NCBI GenBank assembly: GCA_003354055.1
Contig: PIVQ01000353.1
Span: 1-7,361 of the forward strand
Source: Desulfobacteraceae bacterium
GTDB lineage: Bacteria > Desulfobacterota > Desulfobacteria > Desulfobacterales > Desulfobacteraceae
Reading direction: 5' to 3'
DNA length: 7,361 bases
This document shows positions 1 to 4,759 of this stretch, in pieces. Position 1 is the stretch's first letter, and each line of letters starts with the position of its first letter. A model generated the notes under the pieces. It worked only from the letters and a program-made list of their open reading frames with translations, was not told the DNA's origin and searched no databases. Made by a program: the position numbers and the translations under genes.

Positions 1-108
1 TCGCCTTTAAAAAAGGCTGTGGAGATGATTGTATTTAAATTACAACAAAACAATTCACAAAGCAAAAAATACCGAAAATTAAGTTTTGATTTTCAATCAG
101 GCGGATGA
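1..108 (+). CDS. Possible 3' end of an unidentified gene (partial)
   Basis: Frame 1 is open from the left edge to a TGA at 106-108 and would encode about 35 residues, rich in Lys, Gln and Ser, ending FDFQSGG. I recognise no family. It could be the C-terminus of a gene beginning outside the window, possibly an antitoxin partner of the ParE-like toxin downstream, or chance open frame in AT-rich DNA. A second open stretch in frame 2 overlaps its last 26 bases, so a frameshifted ancestral gene is also possible. Confidence is low because the piece is short and has no motif. Confidence 0.2.
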   Translation, partial: SPLKKAVEMIVFKLQQNNSQSKKYRKLSFDFQSGG

Positions 109-178
109 ACTTGTTTCAGACGAACGCTTATTTCTGAGAGGCGTTCTTAAAGGGATGGTTGATCTGGAAGATGTTCTA
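83..178 (+). pseudogene. Out-of-frame coding remnant upstream of the ParE-like toxin
   Basis: Frame 2 is open between the TAA at 80-82 and the TAA at 176-178. It encodes an acidic stretch containing ADELVSDERLFLRGVLKG followed by MVDLEDVL. This looks like real protein rather than noise. LKGMVDLEDVL resembles the first helix of ParE toxins (pattern A-x-x-DLE-x-I), and the whole piece also resembles the C-terminal tail of small type II antitoxins (FLxGV-x-x-G-x-x-DLE). It runs into the toxin frame near position 175. I read it as the remains of an antitoxin end, a toxin start, or both, joined by a small deletion or a frameshift. The choice between these is inference. Confidence 0.3.
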
Positions 179-407
179 TAAAGACCAAAAGGTCCCCCAT
201 GTCGGCGAAAAACTTGTCAGAAAAGTTTTACAAGATATTGAGCTGCTCTCCGAACAGCCTGACATCGGAAGGCGTGTTCCGGAATTTGATTTAAAATATT
301 TAAGGGAGTTGATACGCCCTCCTTTTACAATCGTTTACCGCCGGGATGTTGAAAGAATCAGGATCGTACGGATCTGGCGTAGTGAACGCTTACTCGTACT
401 GCCGTAA
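159..407 (+). pseudogene. ParE/RelE-family toxin, N-terminus broken
   Basis: The 82-residue product matches the C-terminal three quarters of ParE/RelE-type toxins. It has a Lys/Glu-rich helix (residues 17-30), the turn PDIGRRVPEF (34-43), the core strand RELIRPPFTIVYR (49-61), and the closing strand IRIVRIWRSERLL (67-79), where family members usually have RVWHxxR. Such toxins inhibit gyrase (ParE) or cleave ribosome-bound mRNA (RelE); the sequence alone does not say which. Complete members are about 95-105 residues and begin with a strand like VxWSxxAxxDLxxI-x-x-YI. That segment is missing here in frame, while a similar DLED segment lies in frame 2 just upstream. The start used is TTG at 159 with AGGG at 151-154; ATG at 171 is the only other early choice. 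The protein is probably inactive, and no intact antitoxin is visible. Confidence 0.6.
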
Positions 408-583
408 AATAAAAGTTCTCACTATAATCCAGACGTCAAAATTCGCTAATAATCCAAAAGCATGTATTCATCAAATTTCAATGGCGAACCGGGATGAAAC
501 ATGTAATATTGAAGATAAATCATCTTTCTACGGAGAATGGCAAGATGTTTAACAGGTGATGGCATTGGCTGAAAAGAGGAAAA

Positions 584-1345
584 ATGACCGCTGAATCACA
601 ATCCAATCAGGCAGAAAACCAGCATGTGGAATGGAAAGAATCCTGGCGTGATGAATACATCAAGTGGATCTGCGGCTTTGCCAATGCAAATGGCGGCACC
701 CTTGTCATTGGAAAGACAGATAGCGTCCCAATCCCCCATATAGATATTCAGGCCCTTGATGCAAATGCCTTTGAGCTGTTCAGGAACAAAGCACAAAAAA
801 GCGGTCGGATGGATGAGATGATTTTGGCTGATACCCATCCTGCCATCATTGAAAATCTGCATCTCATGGAAGTCTCGTTTTTAAAACGTGCCGCAAACCT
901 CTTAAAAAAACATCCCTCAAAACCTTATAACCCTTTGATCGCCAATGCCTTTTTCAGGGCCGGGCTGATTGAGTCCTGGGGCCGGGGTATTGAAAAAATC
1001 CAGGAAGAATGCAGGGGAATCGGCGCTCCTCCGCCGGAATTCGATTACGATGCCACAGGGCTAATGGTGCGATTTCAAGCAGCTGAAGTTAACGGTATTT
1101 CTGCAACGCCTGGGAAAACGCCTGGGAAAACGCCTGGGAAAACGCCTGGGAAAACGCCTGGGAAAACGCCTGGGAAAATACTGGAAATCCTGAGCCAGGA
1201 TCCCTACCTTTCCATTTCTGAGATTGCAGGAATGATCAGCCGGTCTGATTCTGCTACGCAGCGCGCCATCCGAAAACTAAGGGAAGCAGGGCTGATTAAG
1301 CGTGTGGGATCAGCAAAAACAGGATATTGGAAGATGATGAAGTAA
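584..1345 (+). CDS. AlbA_2/Schlafen-like regulator, internally shortened, with PGKT repeats and winged helix
   Basis: The start ATG 584 has AGAGG 5 nt upstream. Residues 12-44 (QHVEWKESWRDEYIKWICGF, then ANGGTLVIGK) are the first half of the AlbA_2 nucleic-acid-binding domain, as in proteins annotated 'ATP-binding protein' or 'RecG-like regulator'. Residues 46-107 match the middle linker (DSVPIP, SGRMDE, FLKRAANLL). Residues 109-163 match the C-terminal end of the HATPase_c_4 domain (HPSKPYNPLIANAFFRAGLI, then ESWGRGIEKI). Residues 175-198 are six T-P-G-K units. Residues 199-253 form a winged helix (ISEIAGMISRS, then AIRKLREAGLIKRVG). Full-length relatives are about 450-550 residues, but this protein has 253. 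The second half of AlbA_2, after residue 44, and the ATPase core with its usual NAVxHRDY and NPG motifs, before residue 108, are absent. The frame is intact, so it may still make a DNA-binding protein, but ATP binding is unlikely. It sits 16 nt before the next gene. Confidence 0.75.
   Translation: MTAESQSNQAENQHVEWKESWRDEYIKWICGFANANGGTLVIGKTDSVPIPHIDIQALDANAFELFRNKAQKSGRMDEMILADTHPAIIENLHLMEVSFLKRAANLLKKHPSKPYNPLIANAFFRAGLIESWGRGIEKIQEECRGIGAPPPEFDYDATGLMVRFQAAEVNGISATPGKTPGKTPGKTPGKTPGKTPGKILEILSQDPYLSISEIAGMISRSDSATQRAIRKLREAGLIKRVGSAKTGYWKMMK
1106..1177 (+). repeat. Tandem repeat, six perfect 12-bp units (TPGK)
   Basis: The unit acgcctgggaaa occurs six times head to tail with no mismatch, each unit encoding Thr-Pro-Gly-Lys in phase with the gene. 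The following codons (ata ctg gaa) leave the pattern at the start of the winged helix. Identical synonymous positions in all copies point to recent slippage expansion or strong homogenisation. Copy-number change would lengthen or shorten the linker by four residues and never break the frame. Confidence 0.97.
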
Positions 1346-1361
1346 ACGGCACGGGAAGCAG

Positions 1362-1712
1362 TTGATTCGTGATATTTGGGAGGCTGAAAAATTGTTTGAA
1401 AAGGCCATGGCATTAGCTGAAAACGGGAACGGAAGGCGGCTGCTCAATACCCTGAGCAGGAAAAATAACGGATTAACACCTGCCCAGCTGGATGAGGTGC
1501 TGAATATATATCGCGATAAAGGTTTGCCAAAGAACGTTGACAGCTTGAAAACCAGGCGGGGAATATTGGATGACCGCCGGTATAATTTCATGGCTGATGC
1601 TGTCCGGGAGAACTGCTGCGCTGAAAAATTTGATGCTTTCGCCGTCTGTCTGAGGGATCTTTTGACCTGCGGTATCAAAATGAATCCGGCAAAAATGGAA
1701 GACAATGAATAA
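1362..1712 (+). CDS. Unrecognised small helical protein between two regulators
   Basis: The product has 116 residues and I do not recognise the family. It looks mainly helical: an N-terminal amphipathic helix (EAEKLFEKAMALAE, residues 7-20), a segment GLTPAQLDEVLNIYRDKGLP (37-56), a basic patch around KTRRGILDDRRYNF (63-76), and a Cys-containing helix with ENCCAEKFDAFAVCLRDLL (83-101). There is no signal peptide or membrane segment. The start is uncertain. TTG 1362 has GGGAAG at 1353-1358 with a very short 3-nt gap. ATG 1407 gives 101 residues but has only a poorly placed AAGG. The frame is closed by a TGA at 1338-1340, so no much longer version exists. It begins 16 nt after the preceding stop and overlaps the next gene by 8 bp (ATGAATAA), which argues for translational coupling and a real gene. 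Confidence 0.55.
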   Translation: MIRDIWEAEKLFEKAMALAENGNGRRLLNTLSRKNNGLTPAQLDEVLNIYRDKGLPKNVDSLKTRRGILDDRRYNFMADAVRENCCAEKFDAFAVCLRDLLTCGIKMNPAKMEDNE

Positions 1713-2088
1713 TCCCATGGGCAAAGATAGGACAATTGCCCCGGGCAAAGATAGGACAATTGCCCCGGGCAAAGATAGGACAATTGCCCCGGCAAATGAA
1801 AGAACACAGACCATCCGCCGGGAAATCATAGGTCTTCTTGAGCAGGGCTCAATGACGGTAAGAGATATTTCCCAGGCCGTCAGTATCATGGAAAAAGATG
1901 TCTTCCATCATTTGGCATCCATCGAAAAAACTGTTCGGCAGCAGAAGAAAAAAATAGTAACTAAACCCCATTATTGCATGAACTGCGGCTTTGAGTTCAA
2001 ACATCGGAAGACCTTCAAGAAACCCGGCAAATGCCCTGAGTGCAGAGACGGCAGAATTGCTTCTGCCGTCTATAGGATTGTGTCTTGA
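1705..2088 (+). CDS. HTH plus Zn-ribbon transcriptional regulator (COG3357-like) with N-terminal repeats
   Basis: The product has 127 residues. Residues 7-29 are three PGKDRTIA-type units. Residues 34-85 form a winged helix (TIRREIIGLLEQGSMTVRDI, then SQAVSIMEKDVFHHLASIEK). Residues 91-113 form a zinc ribbon, CMNCGF and CPEC, with cysteines 91, 94, 110 and 113 spaced CxxC-x15-CxxC. This matches small predicted regulators with an HTH fused to a Zn-ribbon, known from archaea and sulfate reducers; family recall is COG3357 and the regulatory targets are unknown. Usual members start close to the helix-turn-helix, so the repeat leader is an addition. ATG 1705 has GGAAG only 3 nt upstream and overlaps the previous stop; ATG 1717 would also keep all repeats. 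A perfect hairpin lies within the last codons. It is probably cotranscribed with the two genes before it. Confidence 0.75.
   Translation: MNNPMGKDRTIAPGKDRTIAPGKDRTIAPANERTQTIRREIIGLLEQGSMTVRDISQAVSIMEKDVFHHLASIEKTVRQQKKKIVTKPHYCMNCGFEFKHRKTFKKPGKCPECRDGRIASAVYRIVS
1719..1790 (+). repeat. Tandem repeat, three perfect 24-bp units (GKDRTIAP)
   Basis: Units at 1719-1742, 1743-1766 and 1767-1790 are identical; each begins gggcaaagatag and ends gacaattgcccc. A partial fourth unit (ggcaaatga) follows. The encoded period is eight residues, G-K-D-R-T-I-A-P. Each unit boundary forms an odd palindrome, ttgccc-c-gggcaa, which could favour slippage. The unit length is a multiple of three, so copy-number change keeps the frame. 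This is a protein-coding tandem repeat, not a CRISPR array: there are no spacers. Confidence 0.97.
2046..2071 (+). other. Perfect 11-bp hairpin in the 3' end of the HTH/Zn-ribbon gene
   Basis: The arms agacggcagaa (2046-2056) and ttctgccgtct (2061-2071) are exact reverse complements around a 4-nt loop, ttgc. The structure ends 17 nt before the stop codon. No T-run follows, so it does not look like a standard intrinsic terminator. It could protect an mRNA 3' end, pause RNA polymerase or slow translation. It could also be chance within codons for DGRIASAV, though an 11-bp perfect stem makes that less likely. Confidence 0.5.
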
Positions 2089-2097
2089 TCGATATTG

Positions 2098-2126
2098 TTG
2101 ATACTGTCTGTTCCTTCTGTTATTTT
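2098..2126 (+). promoter_or_regulatory. Possible sigma-70-type promoter for the mazE-like gene
   Basis: TTGATA (2098-2103) and TATTTT (2121-2126) are separated by 17 nt, the preferred spacing. The -35 matches consensus in 5 of 6 positions and the -10 in only 4 of 6. It lies in the 73-nt gap after the HTH/Zn-ribbon gene, 35 nt upstream of the mazE-like start. It is plausible that the antitoxin-like gene has its own promoter, but the match is modest in AT-rich DNA. Confidence 0.3.
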
Positions 2127-2161
2127 CAGTGTATACGAGATTTTAACAAAAGAGAGGGCAT

Positions 2162-2419
2162 ATGGAAATGATTGTAGAAAAATGGGGTAACAGCCTTGCT
2201 GCCAGAATCCCAAAAGCCATTGCCGATAAGATTAATTTGAAGCTTGATCAAAAGATAAATATAGAAGCGGAAAACGGTAAAATCATTATTACGCTGATTG
2301 CAGAAGAAAAAAAATATACCATGGATGAGCTTCTCAGCCAGTGCAGCGCAGAGTCTCTGAAACTTGATGACGAAGACAGGGCGTGGCTTGATGATGTACT
2401 GGTTAGAAGGGAATGGTAA
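2162..2419 (+). CDS. MazE-like AbrB-fold antitoxin, apparently orphan
   Basis: The product has 85 residues. The N-terminal swapped-hairpin DNA-binding domain shows the hallmark KWGNSLAARIPKAIADKINL (residues 7-26), followed by the strand pair QKINIEAENGKIIITLI (30-46). The C-terminal tail YTMDELLSQC (52-61), then EDRAWLDDVLVRREW (71-85), matches the MazE tail that wraps around and neutralises MazF; family members often end in a similar G-x-E-x-W motif. The expected role is binding its own promoter and blocking a MazF mRNA interferase. Start 2162 has GAGAGGG only 3 nt upstream; ATG 2168 (residue 3) has the more usual 9-nt spacing and is a good alternative. No MazF gene follows: the next 230 bases hold a different small frameshifted gene and a terminator. 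It may be an orphan regulator or the remnant of a lost pair. Confidence 0.85.
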   Translation: MEMIVEKWGNSLAARIPKAIADKINLKLDQKINIEAENGKIIITLIAEEKKYTMDELLSQCSAESLKLDDEDRAWLDDVLVRREW

Positions 2420-2431
2420 AGTGAATAAATC

Positions 2432-2589
2432 ATGAAAAAAGAAACAAATACTGACTTGGCATTAAAAGCCATGCACCGGGCACACATACAGGCCATTCAA
2501 AAGGCTGCAGATCAATACCTTTATGGAAAGATGGTAAACTCATCTATGTAAAGGCCAAGGATCAACTTAAAAAAATAAGTAAGACGTAA
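2432..2589 (+). pseudogene. Small conserved-type gene broken by a frameshift
   Basis: ATG 2432 opens a 39-codon frame (stop 2549-2551) starting MKKETNTDLALKAMHRAHIQ. From about 2518 a different frame continues sensibly as PLWKDGKLIYVKAKDQLKKI, ending at TAA 2587-2589. Joined, they give a protein of about 52 residues: an Ala-rich helix followed by a W-x-DGK-x-x-x-V hairpin. This layout is common among small hypothetical proteins whose tail reads like PLVxWxDGKxVxV. A single-base change near 2516-2521 explains the break. The function is unknown and the ribosome-binding site is weak. It follows the mazE-like gene by 12 nt, where mazF would be expected, but it is not MazF. Confidence 0.5.
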
Positions 2590-2631
2590 GCCCTGCAGGC
2601 AGAAAATATTCGAATCTGCCTGCAGGACTTA
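2587..2631. terminator. Hairpin terminator between convergent transcription units
   Basis: The arms cctgcaggcaga (2592-2603) and tctgcctgcagg (2615-2626) are perfectly complementary around an 11-nt loop. The outer bases taag/ctta extend the stem past a C/A mismatch. It lies between the accessory genes on the plus strand and the SDR stop at 2657 on the minus strand. On the plus strand the stem is followed by a short tttt at 2641-2644, and on the minus strand by a T-run opposite 2568-2575, both some distance away. It probably serves both directions, although neither side has a textbook adjacent U-tract. Confidence 0.6.
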
Positions 2632-2656
2632 TCCTGCCCCTTTTATCTATCTCGCC

Positions 2657-3490
2657 TTAACTGCTCTCCCGGATCTTATACCGCCATTTTTCAAAATCTT
2701 TTTGTACCCACTTGAGGACCCCGATGGGGAAAAGCCGTACCATCCGCCAGAGAAAATGGGCCAGGGTAGTCACCGGGATGATAGGCTTATCCTTTGCCAC
2801 CCCTTTCAAAATGACATCTGCACATTTCTCCGGGGTAACACCCAGCCATTGAATGACCTTGTATTGGTCCAGGAGCTTTTTACGGTCGACATTCACCATT
2901 TTGGCGGCCTCAAAGATATTGGTCTTGATGAATCCGGGGCAGACCGCGGAGGTTTTCACGCCGAGGCTTTTGCCCTCCACCCACATGGTCTGGGTAAATC
3001 CGAGAACACCGAACTTGGTGGCCACATAGGAACCGGTATTGGGAAAGGGCGCCATACCTTCAATGGAACTCAAGTTGACAATATGCCCGGAACCCTGCTT
3101 CACCATCTGCTTATAGGCCAGAATAGAGCCGTAAAAGACCCCGTTCAGATTGATGTCGATAACCTTGTGCCAGTCGTCTATGGTGGTGTCCCGAAATTCT
3201 CCTGCAATGGCAATACCGGCATTGTTGAAGATGTAGTCGATCCGGCCCTTTGATTCGATGATTCCTTCGATGTGGGCCTCAAATGCTTTGTAATCCGCCA
3301 CATCCAATGGTTCCCCCGTTACATCCCAGCCCTTGCCGGCGATACCCTGTACCGTTTTTTCAAGACCTTCCGGATTGATATCGGAGATCACCACCTGAGC
3401 TCCGTAGCTTGCCAGTTGTTCTGCGAGGCATTTGCCGATACCTGACCCTGCGCCTGTGATTACCACTACTTTGTCTTTGTATAATTTCAT
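2657..3490 (-). CDS. SDR-family NAD(P)-dependent oxidoreductase
   Basis: This 277-residue classical short-chain dehydrogenase has all the key motifs. The nucleotide-binding loop is TGAGSGIG (12-19). An acidic residue after strand 2 (D37) favours NAD over NADP. NNAG is at 89-92. The catalytic residues are N114, S142, Y155 and K159 (YVATK), and CPG is at 184-186. It probably oxidises or reduces a hydroxyl/keto group on a CoA-bound or free intermediate. Beside a thiolase and an acyl-CoA dehydrogenase, a 3-hydroxyacyl step is the natural guess, but the substrate cannot be read. The C-terminus (about 244-270) is hydrophobic and aromatic-rich (HFLWRMVRLFPIGVLKW), longer than in minimal SDRs, and may contact a membrane or a lipid-like substrate. 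ATG 3490 is preferred because AGGGAA lies 4 nt upstream; the in-frame upstream start at 3532 would overlap the thiolase gene. It is the last gene of the operon, 11 nt after the thiolase stop. Confidence 0.9.
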   Translation of the reverse strand: MKLYKDKVVVITGAGSGIGKCLAEQLASYGAQVVISDINPEGLEKTVQGIAGKGWDVTGEPLDVADYKAFEAHIEGIIESKGRIDYIFNNAGIAIAGEFRDTTIDDWHKVIDINLNGVFYGSILAYKQMVKQGSGHIVNLSSIEGMAPFPNTGSYVATKFGVLGFTQTMWVEGKSLGVKTSAVCPGFIKTNIFEAAKMVNVDRKKLLDQYKVIQWLGVTPEKCADVILKGVAKDKPIIPVTTLAHFLWRMVRLFPIGVLKWVQKDFEKWRYKIRESS

Positions 3491-3494
3491 AGCG

Positions 3495-3500
3495 TTCCCT
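3495..3500 (-). promoter_or_regulatory. Shine-Dalgarno site fixing the SDR start
   Basis: AGGGAA on the minus strand lies 4 nt before the ATG at 3490 and just after the thiolase TAA (3502-3504). It supports the shorter SDR start over the in-frame upstream candidate, which would add 14 residues before the normal beginning of the Rossmann fold. Confidence 0.7.
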
Positions 3501-3501
3501 G

Positions 3502-4743
3502 TTATTTCGTTGCCTCTAAGATGTGGATACACATGGCAGCCTCTTCCACACCGATATTGCCGCCGCCGTTCTCCGCAAGACCTAAACTTGCTCCCGCCAC
3601 CTGCCGTTTGCCTGCCTGACCTCTCAGCTGAAGGCAGAGCTCATGGATCTGAGCCAGGCCCGACGCCCCGATGGGATGACCGCGGCACTCCAAACCGCCA
3701 CTGGTGTTGATCGGCTGCTGCCCGCCGATTCGTGTGGCACCGGACTCGGCCCAGGCACCGCCTTCACCCATGGGGCAGAAGCCCATGGCTTCGGTCTGGT
3801 GGATCTCCCCGTAGGCCGTGGCATCGTGGAGTTCAGCAAGGCTGATGTCGGAAGGTTCAATCCCGGCTTCCTCATAGGCCTGTTTGGCCAGGCGTTCCCC
3901 GATATCCTCGCCGTCAATGTCCCGGTCGGTTCCGGACCCAAGGACAGAGGCCCGGACCTTTACAGGCCTGGGAGCGGCCAGTTTCTTCAGATAGGATTCG
4001 GAGCAGACAATGGCTGCCGCAGCCCCGTCCCCCACCGGCGCGCACATGGACCGGGTCAAAGGATAGGCGATTGGCTTGTCCGCCAGCACCTCTTCAGCAC
4101 TCATATCGTTCTGGTATTGGGCCAGGGGGTTCAGCGATCCGTGCCAATGGTTTTTGGCACAGACCAGGGCGAGCTGTTCCTGGGTGGTGCCAAAGCGATC
4201 CATGTGCCATCTTGCCCCCATGGCATAGGCGTCCATGAAAACAGAGCGGCCTTCCCCGGGCGGGGACTGGTCGGGAGGAATGGTAACGTTCAGACTTTTG
4301 CCGATGGTCTCCATCTGCTTCATCTGGGCCTCGAAGTTTTCCACATCCATGGCAGAGGCATAGGCGCCCAGGGACATGGCCTTGTTGGGATTGGTAATTT
4401 TTTCAGATCCCAGGGCCAGGGCCACTTCGTAGCTGCCCGCCCGGATGCCCTGGATTGCCAGATGCAGGGCGGTGGAAGCACCTGCACAGGCATTTTCAAC
4501 ATTAACCACGGGAATTTTATCCACCCCCATGGACCGCATCACCACCTGGCCCCGGATGGAGTGCTGGTTTGAAAACAATCCCCAGAAGGAATTTGAAAAG
4601 AACACCGCATTAAGATCGTCTTTGGCTATCCCGGCATCGGAAAGCGCCAGGCCCGTCACCTCATGGGCCATGTCCCGCACATCCCGGTCCGTGTATTTGT
4701 TGAACCGGATCATGCCGGTACCGATAATATAAATGTTTTCCAT
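3502..4743 (-). CDS. Thiolase-family protein (SCP2-thiolase-like acetyl-CoA acetyltransferase)
   Basis: The 413-residue product has the thiolase fold. The nucleophile Cys86 sits in NVENACAGAS (81-90), the family pattern around the acyl-accepting cysteine. ELHDAT (304-309) and RGHPIGASG (354-362, with His356) form the rest of the active site, and a Gly-rich loop ENGGGNIG (391-398) closes it. Expected chemistry is thiolytic cleavage of a 3-ketoacyl-CoA, the last step of beta-oxidation. The second catalytic cysteine is absent: the position before the GGG loop is E391, and the HDCF cysteine of SCP2-thiolases is Ala308. Related 'lipid-transfer' thiolase-like proteins with similar losses are known, some acting as aldolases, so the exact reaction is open. 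The start at 4743 has a GGGGAG Shine-Dalgarno about 9 nt upstream. The gene lies 16 nt after the dehydrogenase stop. Confidence 0.87.
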   Translation of the reverse strand: MENIYIIGTGMIRFNKYTDRDVRDMAHEVTGLALSDAGIAKDDLNAVFFSNSFWGLFSNQHSIRGQVVMRSMGVDKIPVVNVENACAGASTALHLAIQGIRAGSYEVALALGSEKITNPNKAMSLGAYASAMDVENFEAQMKQMETIGKSLNVTIPPDQSPPGEGRSVFMDAYAMGARWHMDRFGTTQEQLALVCAKNHWHGSLNPLAQYQNDMSAEEVLADKPIAYPLTRSMCAPVGDGAAAAIVCSESYLKKLAAPRPVKVRASVLGSGTDRDIDGEDIGERLAKQAYEEAGIEPSDISLAELHDATAYGEIHQTEAMGFCPMGEGGAWAESGATRIGGQQPINTSGGLECRGHPIGASGLAQIHELCLQLRGQAGKRQVAGASLGLAENGGGNIGVEEAAMCIHILEATK

Positions 4744-4759
4744 TGGTTATTTCTCCCCT

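Noticed and set aside
423..428. Perfect TATAAT as a promoter for the AlbA_2-like gene
   Set aside because: No -35-like hexamer lies at 16-18 nt and there is no extended -10, so a lone TATAAT in AT-rich DNA is not enough.
346..552. Plus-strand open frame of 68 codons after the toxin
   Set aside because: It starts inside the toxin gene in another frame, its composition is low-quality, and no motif or ribosome-binding site was found. The gap 408-583 otherwise shows only the Shine-Dalgarno of the next gene.
559..1423. Near-identical 17-mers atggcattggctgaaaa (559) and atggcattagctgaaaa (1407) as a duplicated gene start
   Set aside because: The similarity stops after 17 bases on both sides; the first copy opens only 11 codons, so it may be chance.
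1106..1790. CRISPR array or Walker A motif
   Set aside because: The repeats are head to tail without spacers. The GKT strings come from the T-P-G-K repeat and lack the Walker spacing of four residues between G and GKT as well as a surrounding strand-helix fold.
1310..1889. Two minus-strand open frames across the 24-bp repeats
   Set aside because: They are antisense to two coupled plus-strand genes; their apparent repeat peptides simply reflect the repeat DNA and they show no recognisable domain.
2657..3532. Longer SDR start at 3532
   Set aside because: It would add 14 residues ahead of the Rossmann fold and overlap the thiolase; ATG 3490 has a well-placed AGGGAA.
3643..4572. Long plus-strand open frame of 309 codons opposite the thiolase gene
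   Set aside because: It is the antisense shadow of a motif-rich thiolase in GC-rich DNA; the translation is Gly/His-rich with no domain, and there is no ribosome-binding context.
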